From Malachius bipustulatus (taxonomy: Eukaryota; Arthropoda; Insecta; Coleoptera; Melyridae), in the NCBI GenBank assembly GCA_910589415.1, contig OU342637.1, positions 42,810,162 to 42,874,161 of the forward strand: a stretch of 64,000 nucleotides of DNA, given 5' to 3'. Under the pieces are notes generated by a model. The model was not told the origin of the DNA, did not search any database, and saw only the letters and a program-made list of their open reading frames with translations. Made by a program: the position numbers and the translations under genes. Below, in pieces: positions 45,510-54,867 of the stretch (its first letter is position 1; each line of letters begins with the position of its first letter).

Positions 45510-45728
45510 CTAAGATCGAAGGCAGAAATTGTATCCGAATATATTGGAGGCAACCAGTCCCAAAGGGTCAAACGCAGAGTAAGGGAAATAGCTGAAAAGG
45601 CAAACATAACACAACTCTATCTTAATTCCCAAACACTCATAAATCTGAAAGACTTCTTCAGACAAAAGGCTAAGGCTAAAGGAGCCAGGCTTAGAAGGTA
45701 TAATGAGCTTACGAAAAGAAAACAATAA
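45510..45728 (+). pseudogene. R2-like LINE fragment, RT-linker region
   Basis: An open stretch of about 72 codons (LRSKAEIVSEYIGGNQ... to ...RLRRYNELTKRKQ, then TAA). The Lys/Arg-rich pattern with RVKRRV and ARLRRYNE resembles the linker before the RT domain of the R2-like proteins whose C-terminus appears just upstream. If so, an N-terminal piece follows a C-terminal piece, as in tandem or shuffled copies. The family call is from memory of the pattern only. Confidence 0.4.
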
Positions 45729-45739
45729 AATTTCGAATG

Positions 45740-46640
45740 AAAGAATAACGGCTTACATGTCCCTATTTTAACTTTTCATGTAGGTACTATGCTATGATGT
45801 AGATGAATTGTTTATATAGGGTGATAATTTTTATTATTAAAAAATCTGAGATTTCCCCAACTGTCGCCAAATAAAAAAAACAAAGTTCAAATGTATCTTT
45901 ACCATAGGATAATACATAAAAGTTACCAGGTAAAGCAATAGTTGCTACTGCTTGTGATACGTCTTTGCATACGTATTCTTTTGCCATCTCATTTAGCAAA
46001 AATCCAATATGGCGGCCATAAGAAAAACAAAAGTTGACTATCTAAAAGTAAAGTCTAGTGAGTCTAGAAAAAATTTAGTAACACCAACCTATGGGTATGT
46101 TACTATGGTAGTGTGCCGAGTTTTAGATTGCTACCTGCTCAACAAAAGAAGATGTTGAAGAAAAAATAAAATGACATTTTTTTATTTTTTCAAAATATCT
46201 AGTGACATAAGAATATTTTGAGAAATCTGAAAATCCAGGTGAGGTGTTCTTAAAATTGCCCAACTTTTATCATATTTAACCAACTTCGTATCTTTTACCG
46301 TTTCCGAGATTCTAATGGTGAGCATCGAATCGTTAATCATCCTGACATATTGTATACCTGCCCTAAGAAAATAAATGTTGTAAAAGTCAGTTTGAAGTGG
46401 GAGATTGTTGTTCAACAGTAGTTTTGGCGTTTTTACATGTAATTAAAAAAAAAATTAAAATTTTTTAAGAAAATCCATACACAAGAAAAAAAGTGAAAAA
46501 AAATCAACTTTGAAGGTTTATAAACTTTCTTAATTTTGTGAGTTTTAGAAAAAAATTTATTGATAATTTTGGCAATATTGTATCAAGTAAAATCACCCCC
46601 TTAATTCTTTGCGCATAATTTTCGGAGACCTGCAGTTACA
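45740..46640. other. AT-rich mosaic of foldback-element remnants
   Basis: CGGCTTACATGTCCCTATTT at about 45750 matches an arm of the 16272 element, and ATGGCGGCCATAAGAAAAAC at about 46012 matches the arms of the 61145 element. The rest is A/T-rich without a credible gene. ORFs at 45787-45999 and 46182-46415 overlap these remnants. Confidence 0.5.
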
Positions 46641-48510
46641 GTATAAGTTTTATAGGAAGGCGAGAGTTTGACGAGAATTGGTTCGTGCGCAGATAGGCCT
46701 CCGAATCCATAAATGTTTGTTGTCCAAAATCAACAATGTTAGTCGGCGTCCACCTTAAAAAAACAACCAACCAGATAAGGCTGATAAGAGTAGTAGTAGT
46801 AGTATGGTGGGTTGAGTTGGTGCACCCCAAGCGACTAGGCCACCGAGGGCCCTTTTCGCCGTACACGAACCATGGTGAAACTCCTACTCGAACCTCCCCG
46901 ACCTTTGAATAAAGGCCAGAAGGTTGTTGTATGAGAGGAGTTTCATTTCTTCCTCTTGTAGCTCCTCAGACCCAAGATATTGAGCCTGAGGTTGCTATAT
47001 ACCTCGCATACGCCCACATAATGGTGGGAGTCCTCGTCATCCATTCCGCATTTAGGGCAGACCGGGTCCCGAGTGACCCCCATCACTTGTAGGTGTCTGT
47101 TCAGACTGCTGTGACCGGTGAGAACCCCGACTAGTAGTCTGAGTTCTTTCCGGTTCATTCTGGACATGCTGGTCCATCTGTTTCCGATCGGACCGGCCAG
47201 AAACAGCCTCGCCTGTCTGCAGCCTGGTGCTGTTTCCCAGTGGTTCTCTAAACCCTTGCGAGTCCATTCTTTTATAGATTCTTTGAGAAGATTTTTGGTC
47301 AGATCCAGGACGGGTTCTGGTCCACAAAAGGTTTTCCTAGTCCCGAGCTTCGCGTAGTGATCTGCTAGCTCATTGCCTGGTACACCTGAGTGTGCAGGAA
47401 CCCACACGATATGCACTGATTTCCTGTCCGCCAGTCTGTTCAGCGCCTCGACACACTCCTCGACCAGTGGGGAGCTGGTTCCGTGTGTGCCCAGCGCTTT
47501 CGCAGCGGCCTGACTATCCGTGCATATGTATATCGTCCGTTCCTTGGCTTCTGTTATCTGCTCCAATCTAGCTGCTTGCAAGATAGCATAAATCTCCGCC
47601 TGGAAGACGGTTGCGGTGGACCCAAGAGGAAACTATTTTCCCAGTTTCCGTCCAGCCAGGTAGAGCCCCGCTCCTATGTAGCCATTTTTGTTCCTGGAGC
47701 CGTCTGTGAAACACACTAGTCCTCCTGGTTCGAAGGCTACCTCCCTTTTTTCCCACTTTTCCTTTTCAGGAATTTGCAGGGTAAATTTCTTGTTTTCTCT
47801 GTTATTTCTTGTTTTTGAGGTAGCCATAAGGTTTGAGATTGGTATCTCCATCTCGGCAACCTTGGCTATCTCTGTGTGTCCTTTGTATCCTCCGCCTTTC
47901 CATAGTCCCGAATCACGCATTTTTAAGTGGGCCGCCATGGCCTCCCCTTTTATCCAAATGGGAAGCGGTGGCAGCTCCAGAATGATATTCAGGGCTGCTG
48001 ACGGGGTGGTTCTCATTGCACCTGTTATTAACAAACTGGCGAGCCGTTGGAGTTTGGCTAGCTTGTTTGTGACGGTTTTGCTTGTGGTTGTTTTCCACCA
48101 GACCACCGAACCATAGCTGATTCTTGGTCTGATGATGGCCCGTCGTCAGCGTATGCCTGTGCATACAGTCCGTCATCTGTCAGGCGCTTTAGGAGGCCGT
48201 CCATGATCAGGCACCACAGGTGAGGTGATAGGCAGCTGCTTTGGGGGCATCCACCACTCACCGCAATGCCCACTCGAACTTCTCCCGCACCCGACGACAC
48301 CTGCCTGCTTTCGATCGCTGAAGCAATCCAGTTAATCAGGACCGGGGGGGGGGGGGTGCCCCTGGATTGCAGCTCTGTGCATATGGTTTTTGTTTTTCCT
48401 TGTCAAAAGCGCCTTCCACATCAAAGAAAAACTCCTGATAAGAGTAACTCCGCCGTTCATCGAAAATGTAAAAAGTCAGTGCGATCGTGTCGTGTGTAGG
48501 TACCGCTGGT
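46641..48510 (-). pseudogene. I-type LINE remnant: RT end, RNase H and C-terminal zinc knuckle
   Basis: On the minus strand, RT motif DVEGAFDK (about 48400) is followed by GGCPQSSCLSPHLW and AYADD (about 48140-48245). An internal deletion at about 48130 joins this to VVWWKTTTSKTVTNKLAKLQRLAS. RNase H follows, with FTDGSRNKNGYIGAG (D), AEIYAIL (E), ICTDSQAAAKAL (D) and NELADHYAK (D). The C-terminus is NHWETAPGCRQARLF and a CPKCGMDDEDSHHYVGVC knuckle, ending at 46943. An in-frame TAG at 47633-47635 and the deletion make it a pseudogene. LINEs with an RNase H after RT belong to the I/LOA/R1-like groups. The 3' UTR with a (CTA)n tail runs to about 46640, and a poly-G run lies at 48341-48357. Confidence 0.85.
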
Positions 48511-48897
48511 TTCGTTATCATGTGTTTTAGTGATTAATATGTTATTTATTATTGACATTGCTTGCCAGTAGAATAAGTGCCCACCTACTATTTTAGTTTT
48601 TTTTCCGCATAGGTACCTAATCTTAAATAAATTCAATTTTTTTTTCAATATTTTGTATTATGTGCGCTACAGTACTGTTGTGATTTCTAGTCTGATACGG
48701 TGGAACAGCGTTTATCAGTTTTATGGGTGGAAAAATTAAAGCCGGCAATATGCGTAGTTCACGCCCAGACTCTCGCCTTCTTATAAAAATCTACCTCTAC
48801 CTACCTACTAACAGACTTTGATCTGATAAATTTTTGAGAAAGCACATTTTATAATGTGGCGGGAATATTCATAATTGTACACATTTATGAAAATAAC
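48511..48897. other. Unassigned sequence
   Basis: No gene. GACTCTCGCCTTCTTATAAA at about 48768 is the inverted counterpart of TTTATAGGAAGGCGAGAGTT at about 46650, bracketing the I-type LINE. Confidence 0.4.
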
Positions 48898-49498
48898 TAA
48901 CAGCCGATATTATAAACGCTGGTTAAGTAGAAAGTTAGTTATCTGGCAGATAACACTAACTCCGAGTTAAGTTTCCGCGTGCGTATTATAAAGCAAGATT
49001 TCCCCGAGCCTAGCTCGTGGTTAGTTATCGCCGGAAGTCGGCCATATTTAACCGTCCACTCTACACGAATGTCAACGAAACAGCCAAAACAGCCATTGAC
49101 GCTGAAGAAATGACGTGAGTGACACTTGAAATAAATAAGAAACGTCGGTTGGCTTAAATCTGACAGTTCTCTGAATTTAATTCGTTTCATTCGTATCGTA
49201 TTATGACAAGGTTAGGTTTTAGAAGATAAACATTATCAAATCTGCATTTAATATTACTGTCTACCGTTATGTATTTTATTGTTTGTAATCAATATTAATT
49301 CTCAACACACAGCGAGTGATAAGTGAAAATTGAATCGTGTGAAAGTTGAATCGTCTGTCTACGACACATAATAAAACCAGTGAGCGTTTTCAAGCCGTGT
49401 TTTCCAGTTAAGCTAATCAAATCAATCTACTTAACACTCATCAACGACCAACGGAAGACTGAAGACTGCATAATTATAATAATAATAATTCGTAAATA

Positions 49499-49652
49499 AT
49501 GTCAGGCGAAAGAGAAGAGATTACCAGGGCTTTGCCTCTGCCTAATGCGTCCGCCCAACCCAGTCCAGTGTCCCAGAACAGTGCCCCAGTGTACACCCGT
49601 GTCCGTCGGCCGTCCGGCCGTCGGTTTCAGTTTCAGACCAGCGCTATTCCAG
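49499..49652 (+). CDS. Candidate first coding exon, unknown protein
   Basis: ATG at 49499 opens a 51-codon stretch (MSGEREEITRALPLPN..., rich in Pro, Ser and Arg, ending ..FQTSAIP) and reaches CCAG|GTCAAA, a plausible though weak 5' splice site at 49652/49653. Unspliced, it ends at TGA 49670. It is the most GC-rich stretch in its neighbourhood and is preceded by about 250 bp of UTR-like sequence. It lies between the left arm of the Harbinger-like element and the inner TIR element, so it could be the first exon of a transposon gene or of a captured or host gene. I recognise no domain, and no second exon could be identified. Confidence 0.4.
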
Positions 49653-49960
49653 GTCAAAAATTATTAAAATGAAGTAGGTAAACCTAACTTGGTGGAAAGC
49701 AGTCAATAGTCAGTACCTACCTGCTACCTAAGTACATATATTTATTTACAAAAGTGAATTTTTATTCCACATTATGGGACATACTGGAAGAATACTTATG
49801 TACCTACCCCAGTGGAAAACATATATTGGTGCTATATTGGCTGAATATTGGTCGATATTGGTTAAATATTGATTACCTATATTGGGCCAATATCGAAGTG
49901 TTAACATTTTACAATAATTAGCCAATATTGTTTTGCAATATTGGGCCAATTTTTCAAACC

Positions 49961-50146
49961 AATATTGGATACATATTGTACTGCCAATATTGGATAATTA
50001 TAGGATTTTTAATATTGGATACATATTGTACTGTCAATATTGGATAACTATAGGACTTTAATATTGGACACATATTGTATTGCCAATATTGGATAATTAT
50101 AGGACTTTAATATTGGATCCATATTTTACTGCCAATTTTGGATAAG
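49961..50146 (+). repeat. 49-50-bp tandem repeat, ATATTGG type
   Basis: Units start at 49961, 50011, 50060 and 50109 with AATATTGGATACATATTG, then a CCAATATTGGATAA core and ATAGGACTTT. The last unit is diverged and ends at about 50146. It forms part of the left subterminal region of the surrounding TIR element. Confidence 0.85.
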
Positions 50147-50335
50147 ATCTCCCCCCAAAGAACCAACATTATAGATTAATAAAAACATAATACTGCGTAT
50201 AAAATGATGCGCTTTAATCGTTAATAAATTTAGCATACCTAAGTTATAAGTACATTGTAATTATTGTAAAAAAATAATTCCAAAATGTAGACACTATTTA
50301 CAAAAACTAGACATTTTCTTCAGGGTGGGCCCTCT

Positions 50336-50445
50336 TTAACACTCTTTCTCTCCGTCCACCTTCTCGATCGCCAGCAGTAGAAAAGCCAAGCTAACTCCCA
50401 CTGACTTAAAAATGTTCGCCTCGGTTGCATCTTGAAACTTAACTT
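50336..50445 (-). CDS. Candidate terminal exon, unknown protein
   Basis: On the minus strand a 3' splice site ATTCTTTCAG|AA is followed by 36 codons, VKFQDATEANIFKSVG..., with a hydrophobic SLAFLLLAIEK stretch, ending EKEC and TAA (50336-50338). Codon and base composition stand out from the AT-rich surroundings. It might be the last exon of a transposon or host gene transcribed leftward. Upstream exons, expected between about 50460 and 51190, were not recognisable. The function is unknown. Confidence 0.35.
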
Positions 50446-51197
50446 CTGAAAGAATATCACATGCATTAATTCAGGACATAATATTCATATAAAAAAAAGC
50501 CTACTTATGATACGTCATATGGTTCGAGCTTTTTGGTGGGCACTGTATAATTTTTTATAAAATTATTTGATAAATTTAATATTTTATTATAAATATCTAA
50601 AATTTATTATAAAAATGATAGACTAAAATATAAATCTTGAAGTTAAATAAGATGTCAAAAAGTGGCATCAACGCTTCAAAAAATATAACAAGGGATAGGA
50701 CCAACAGCTTGAAAAAAGAAAACATTCACTTATCAATAATTTTGAACTTAAGTATAAAGTTAGCACCGACATGCTTGGTTATCAGTTAACAAGGGACGTG
50801 CTGCAATGTGGCAAGGTGGCAACATGCTGCACTGCCTGATGCGTTTAGAAAAATAGTCCAGGGGCATGGTTTTTATGTAGCAACTTTTTCTAATATTAAC
50901 TGTAATAAACATTTTTGCAATCTCTAAAGTTACCTACGACTTTATATAAAAAATGTAGCAATGCATTGAACTCATGAAAACCAAACCCATGAACTCACAT
51001 AACTCGACCATTATTAATAATAGAATAATTAAAATAAATACTTACTTTTAGTTCCAATTGGCACTGGATTCCTATTAGAATCTGCTCTCTATTAGTTTTA
51101 ACAAAAATATTATAACACAGTATCACAGTAACACAAGAGTCGTAACTGATTGACTGAACTGAAAACTGAACTGAGACTGAAATATGAATATTATGCA

Positions 51198-52177
51198 TAG
51201 TGTTGGGATCATTCGAATGAAAAATCATCGTTAATTCGATTATTGAAATAATCGCCGTCATTCGATTATTTCCGTTAGTATTCGAATGAAACATCGCGAC
51301 CGGGAATGCAGCACTGGCACTGTCTTCGTATTGTTCCGTTCGTATTCGTATGCGCGTTGAGCGAGCCCGAGTCAAGCAGTCAGTCAAACACTCCTATAAT
51401 CGCAGAGAGAATAATCGCTAGCAACGATTATTGTATTCGAATGAAACATCGGAATCGAGAGTGGAGTATGCGCGATGATAGAATCGAATACAGGTATAAT
51501 CGGTATCGGTAATCGTAATCGTAACGTGATTTCTAGCTATTTTAGATTTTAGATACTCGCCGATAGCGATTAATAGTTGATTGATATTATCTAGGGGTGC
51601 AAAAGCTGAGAATTATTTTAATAAGTGTGGGGTGGAACGTTAACGTTAGTTGGCGACAGGGAAGGCAAAAATTTCACGATTCTTATGCCCGTATTCACAA
51701 ACGATAATTTCCTAAATAATTACGTAATTATTTAAATGAGTGAGATGGAGATATGCAGTTTTTTTTGCAATAGAATAAGATGGGGATAATTGATTACGTA
51801 ATTATTTTGGAAATTATCGTTTGTGAATACGGGCGTAAGACTTTTTTCTTTTACAATTTTTTTTTATTTTTACGGTTCTAGGTGTGGGACTTTCCATGCA
51901 GATTCCATAAACTGTTAAAAAGTATAAGTGATACAATAAAATTAGGAAAAACAATGACGATTATTAATAAATCGAATGACGAATTATTTTCATTCTCCTC
52001 GTCCCACGAGTAGTTAAATAGCATAGGTAGGTATTGTTATATACCTACCTACCATTACCATCATAGGTATAAATTGGGTCATCAAATAATCGTTTCATTC
52101 GAATGATCATTCGATTATTAAAATCATTCGAATGAAAAAAATCGATTATTAAAATTATGCGATTATTCCCAACACTA
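51198..52177. mobile_element. hAT-like non-autonomous element
   Basis: A perfect 11-bp inverted repeat TAGTGTTGGGA/TCCCAACACTA is flanked by a perfect 8-bp duplication ATTATGCA (51190-51197, 52178-52185), the hAT signature. Both ends continue into imperfect ATTCGAATGA/CGATTATT repeats. There is no transposase ORF. The ORF at 51306-51512 is derived from the repeats. A smaller palindrome sits inside (51687-51834). Confidence 0.88.
51687..51834. mobile_element. 148-bp short palindromic MITE
   Basis: Perfect 26-bp arms start GCCCGTATTCACAAACG and continue to ATAATTTCC. The arms continue imperfectly with TACGTAATTA. A related copy is at 56531-56644. It is nested in the hAT-like element, the fourth level of nesting here. 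Confidence 0.75.
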
Positions 52178-53069
52178 ATTATGCATAGGTGGTAGACTGG
52201 TAGAGTGCCTGAAACAGATTACCCGATGTTGAGTTGATCTTATAAGAGTGTTAGGGTAGAAGAAGTGAGAAGGATGGAAGATGCAACGGCAAAGAACAAA
52301 GAAGAAAGAAATAAGATGATGGAACGTGGTATGATATTATGGTATAACAAAGGAAGATGAAGATGCCTGAATCGGCAGGTAAAATAGAACAAGTGACGGG
52401 AAAGTGGAAAGTTTATGCATCCTTGTACAAATAGACAAATTTTATATCTTTTTGTTTGTTCACGTGAAGGGCGCATGTGGTTACCTACTGCTTGTAGGTA
52501 TGGAATTTGATATTATTGAATTCTGAAATTATGAACTAAAAATTTTGAAGACGACAAAAATAGTAGGACACGTATTTTAAAGTTTCCAAGTTTCAACTTT
52601 TGACTATGATACCTACCTATATTAATAAAAATAAACTTCGTCAATTTTTAATGTCATTATTTAATAGCAAAAATGCCTTCATGTCAAAATTTTTGTTGAA
52701 AAAAATTTAAAGATTAGGTATATCTGGCCCACATATAGGTATACATACCTATAAGCAAAAGTAATAATCGTTAAGAAATGAGGAATATTGAATAGAATTC
52801 AAAAATAATATTGGTCCAATATTACACCAATAATAGCGAGTTTAGATATTGCAAAATCAATATTGGGGCAAGATTGATTTGCCAATATACGTTATATATC
52901 TAGAGAAGTCATATAGCACCAATATTGAATTGCCAATATTGGCATCCAATTTCACTTTCTATATTGCGCCAATATAGTATAGGGATTGGTAATATTGGCC
53001 CAACCGATCAATATAGTACCAATATTTAGCCAATTTCTAGCCAATATTCATTTCTACTAGGGTACCTAC

Positions 53070-53930
53070 TACAACGTTCGGTTCGAGTAATAGTTTTTTG
53101 GTCCATATGGAAAGAAGGGTTTATAAAATGTACCTACCTATACCTATTTGTTGATCGTTAATTTGTTATAAACTGAATAAATTTATAGCTTTCAATTTTC
53201 TGTTGTTTTATTGTCGAATAGATTAAAGAAGTGTCTAGTCTTTAATTTTCATATCTCAATATCGATTTTTTATGAATCAATCTACCTACCTATACCTACC
53301 TACCCTTTAGTTAAAGTGATATAATAATAATAATTGTGAAATTGTAACCTGGCTTTTTATTAAATAGGGCAGTTGATATGCTCTTTACTAATAATTCTCT
53401 ATTTACTTATATTATTATACCTACCTACCATAAATGAATAAAAAAAAAAAATTAATTCATATCAGCAGATTGAAATGCATCCATAATAATAATAAATTAT
53501 TATTATGCACTTATTCAAACTTATTTTCAAGTTAACATTAAAATTATTTCATTATTAGAAAACTCACACTCAAAATTTTATCAATTAGGGAGGATGTAAA
53601 CCTATAAAAACTAAGATCCAATAAGAATTACCTACCTTAATATTCAACAAAATAATATGCCAGTTTACCACTTTAACCGGCGGAAATCTGACGGTTAACT
53701 TTATCGGCCAGATAGGCAAAGTTAACCGGCTACTTTAACCTAGCCAAGATAAAAATAGCTTTATAAAACCGAATAGTAAGGTTATCCATGCAAACTCCGA
53801 GTTAAAGTTATCTGACAGTTAAAAAGTTAACCTTGAGAGCTGGAAAAAGCTTTATAATACACCTGTTGCTCTTTTAACTGGCAGATAGGGACTAACTCCG
53901 AGTTATCTTCCTTAACCAGCGTTTATAATA
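53070..53930. other. Right arm of the Harbinger-like element
   Basis: AT-rich sequence with TACCTACCTA repeats (about 53281-53305 and 53420). From 53670 it carries several GTTAACTTT/TTATAAAGC subterminal repeats in the outer element's right arm. No gene. Confidence 0.5.
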
Positions 53931-54104
53931 TTGGCTGTAAGCAATCGATGTGCGGGATAATTTTTTACATAATGTCTATTTTTTTCTACTTTTTTTTTCA
54001 AGTAATTCCGTACAATCTTTGAAGTAGCACTTATCTATAATATTCCTTTTAGCATTACAAGGTATCATTATGATAAATAAAATTATTTTGGAATGAGTAC
54101 TTAC

Positions 54105-54266
54105 TGTAAAAAGTTGCCTTAACACGGTATTTTCGGTGATGTAACTCTTAGATTTTAGCAGAGGTTGCAACAGGGCACGCAATATATAAAAGTATAATAA
54201 GTAAGATGTATATTTTGACACACCCATAATTTTTTTTATAATTTCAACACCAAGAATTTTATTTTC
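54105..54266 (-). CDS. FAAH2-like exon (downstream of the two)
   Basis: A 54-codon exon on the minus strand is bounded by a 3' splice site TTTTTTCAG|GAA and a consensus donor ACA|GTAAGT. It reads ENKILGVEIIKKIMGVSKYT followed by SYLLYFYILRALLQ..., ending VLRQLFT. It is in phase 0 and in register with the exon at 54343-54576. The KIMGVSKYT block followed by a helical stretch fits the segment after the amidase core in insect fatty-acid amide hydrolase 2-like proteins, serine hydrolases of lipid amides. The next exon should lie further left, beyond the 5-kb transposon nest at 48.9-53.9 kb, and was not found. Confidence 0.65.
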
Positions 54267-54342
54267 CTGAAAAAAGGTGGGTAAATTATTATTTCTGCTA
54301 TTGAATAATTATTGTCCTTTAAGAATGGTAGCAGATACTTAC

Positions 54343-54576
54343 GTCTCTTAAAGGGTCTGGGAAGTCTTTAAAACTGAATAGATTAGCGCAACCTATCTCA
54401 AACGCATCTGAGAGTTCTGAAAATTTATAATCCATAATATTAGCTTGACATTTCTCTTCCAGATACTGCACTGATTTCATGATAATATCTTTAATTTCAG
54501 GTTGAGGACTTGGCATCACTAAAGAAAATCCCACGTCTTCCATAAAATATACATTAAAATTATTGTTTATTTCCAC
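54343..54576 (-). CDS. FAAH2-like exon (upstream of the two)
   Basis: A 78-codon exon on the minus strand between 3' splice site TATGGTTTTAG|GTG and donor GAC|GTAAGT. It contains NVYFMEDVGFSLVMPSPQPE then IKDIIMKSVQYLEEKCQANI, and ends FKDFPDPLRD. The YFMEDVG...PEIK..I.KSVQYLEE pattern is characteristic of insect fatty-acid amide hydrolase 2-like proteins, C-terminal to the GGSSGGE amidase signature. The frame continues in phase 0 into 54105-54266 across a 76-bp intron. Upstream exons, including the catalytic Ser-Ser-Lys triad, were not seen to the right, where a LINE (54868 on) intervenes. It could be a real gene with long introns or a gene broken by insertions. Confidence 0.7.
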
Positions 54577-54867
54577 CTAAAACCATATTAACAATTAAAT
54601 TAAAAGTAGGTATACATATTATGTTTAAAAATTTTTTATATAATGATAAATGTAAAGCAATATATTTGGTATCATCGAGAGACCGAAAATTATGTATTCC
54701 ATAATTTGGTATCACGTTTCTTCTCTTGACCATACCTATATACAAGGTCATTAAAGTGCTTAATACCGACCTTGAAGACCAGACAAGCAACAAGCTTTAA
54801 AAAATACAATATTAAAGACTTGAAAAATTATAGGTAATAATAACGTTACGGATGAATATGCGGAAAA

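Larger units (their letters stand above)
49808..53061. mobile_element. 3.25-kb TIR element with ATATTGG-rich subterminal repeats
   Basis: Terminal sequences CCCAGTGGAAA and (right end reversed) CCTAGTAGAAA match at 9 of 11 positions. Identical 8-bp GTACCTAC flanks both ends (49800-49807, 53062-53069). Within about 300 bp of each end, ATATTGG/CCAATAT motifs are repeated many times in mostly opposite orientation. An 8-bp duplication suggests hAT or a similar superfamily, but GTACCTAC is a frequent motif in this genome, so this is weaker than usual. It contains a hAT-like MITE (51198-52177) and a possible terminal exon (50336-50445). Confidence 0.55.
48901..53937. mobile_element. Composite PIF/Harbinger-like TIR element
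   Basis: Ends are CAGCCGATATTATAAACGC and GCGTTTATAATATTGGCTG, an inverted repeat extending to GGTTAAG, with TAA on both sides (48898-48900, 53938-53940). A 3-bp TWA duplication is typical of PIF/Harbinger transposons. The subterminal regions repeat TTATAAAGC and TAACTCCGAGTTA on both arms. About 3.25 kb of the centre is a second TIR element (49808-53061). No DDE transposase domain is recognisable. A possible first exon is at 49499-49652. A merely coincidental TAA cannot be excluded. Confidence 0.6.

Noticed and set aside
49960..50146. CRISPR-like array
   Set aside because: The units are direct tandem repeats with no unique spacers, in a eukaryotic context inside a transposon end.
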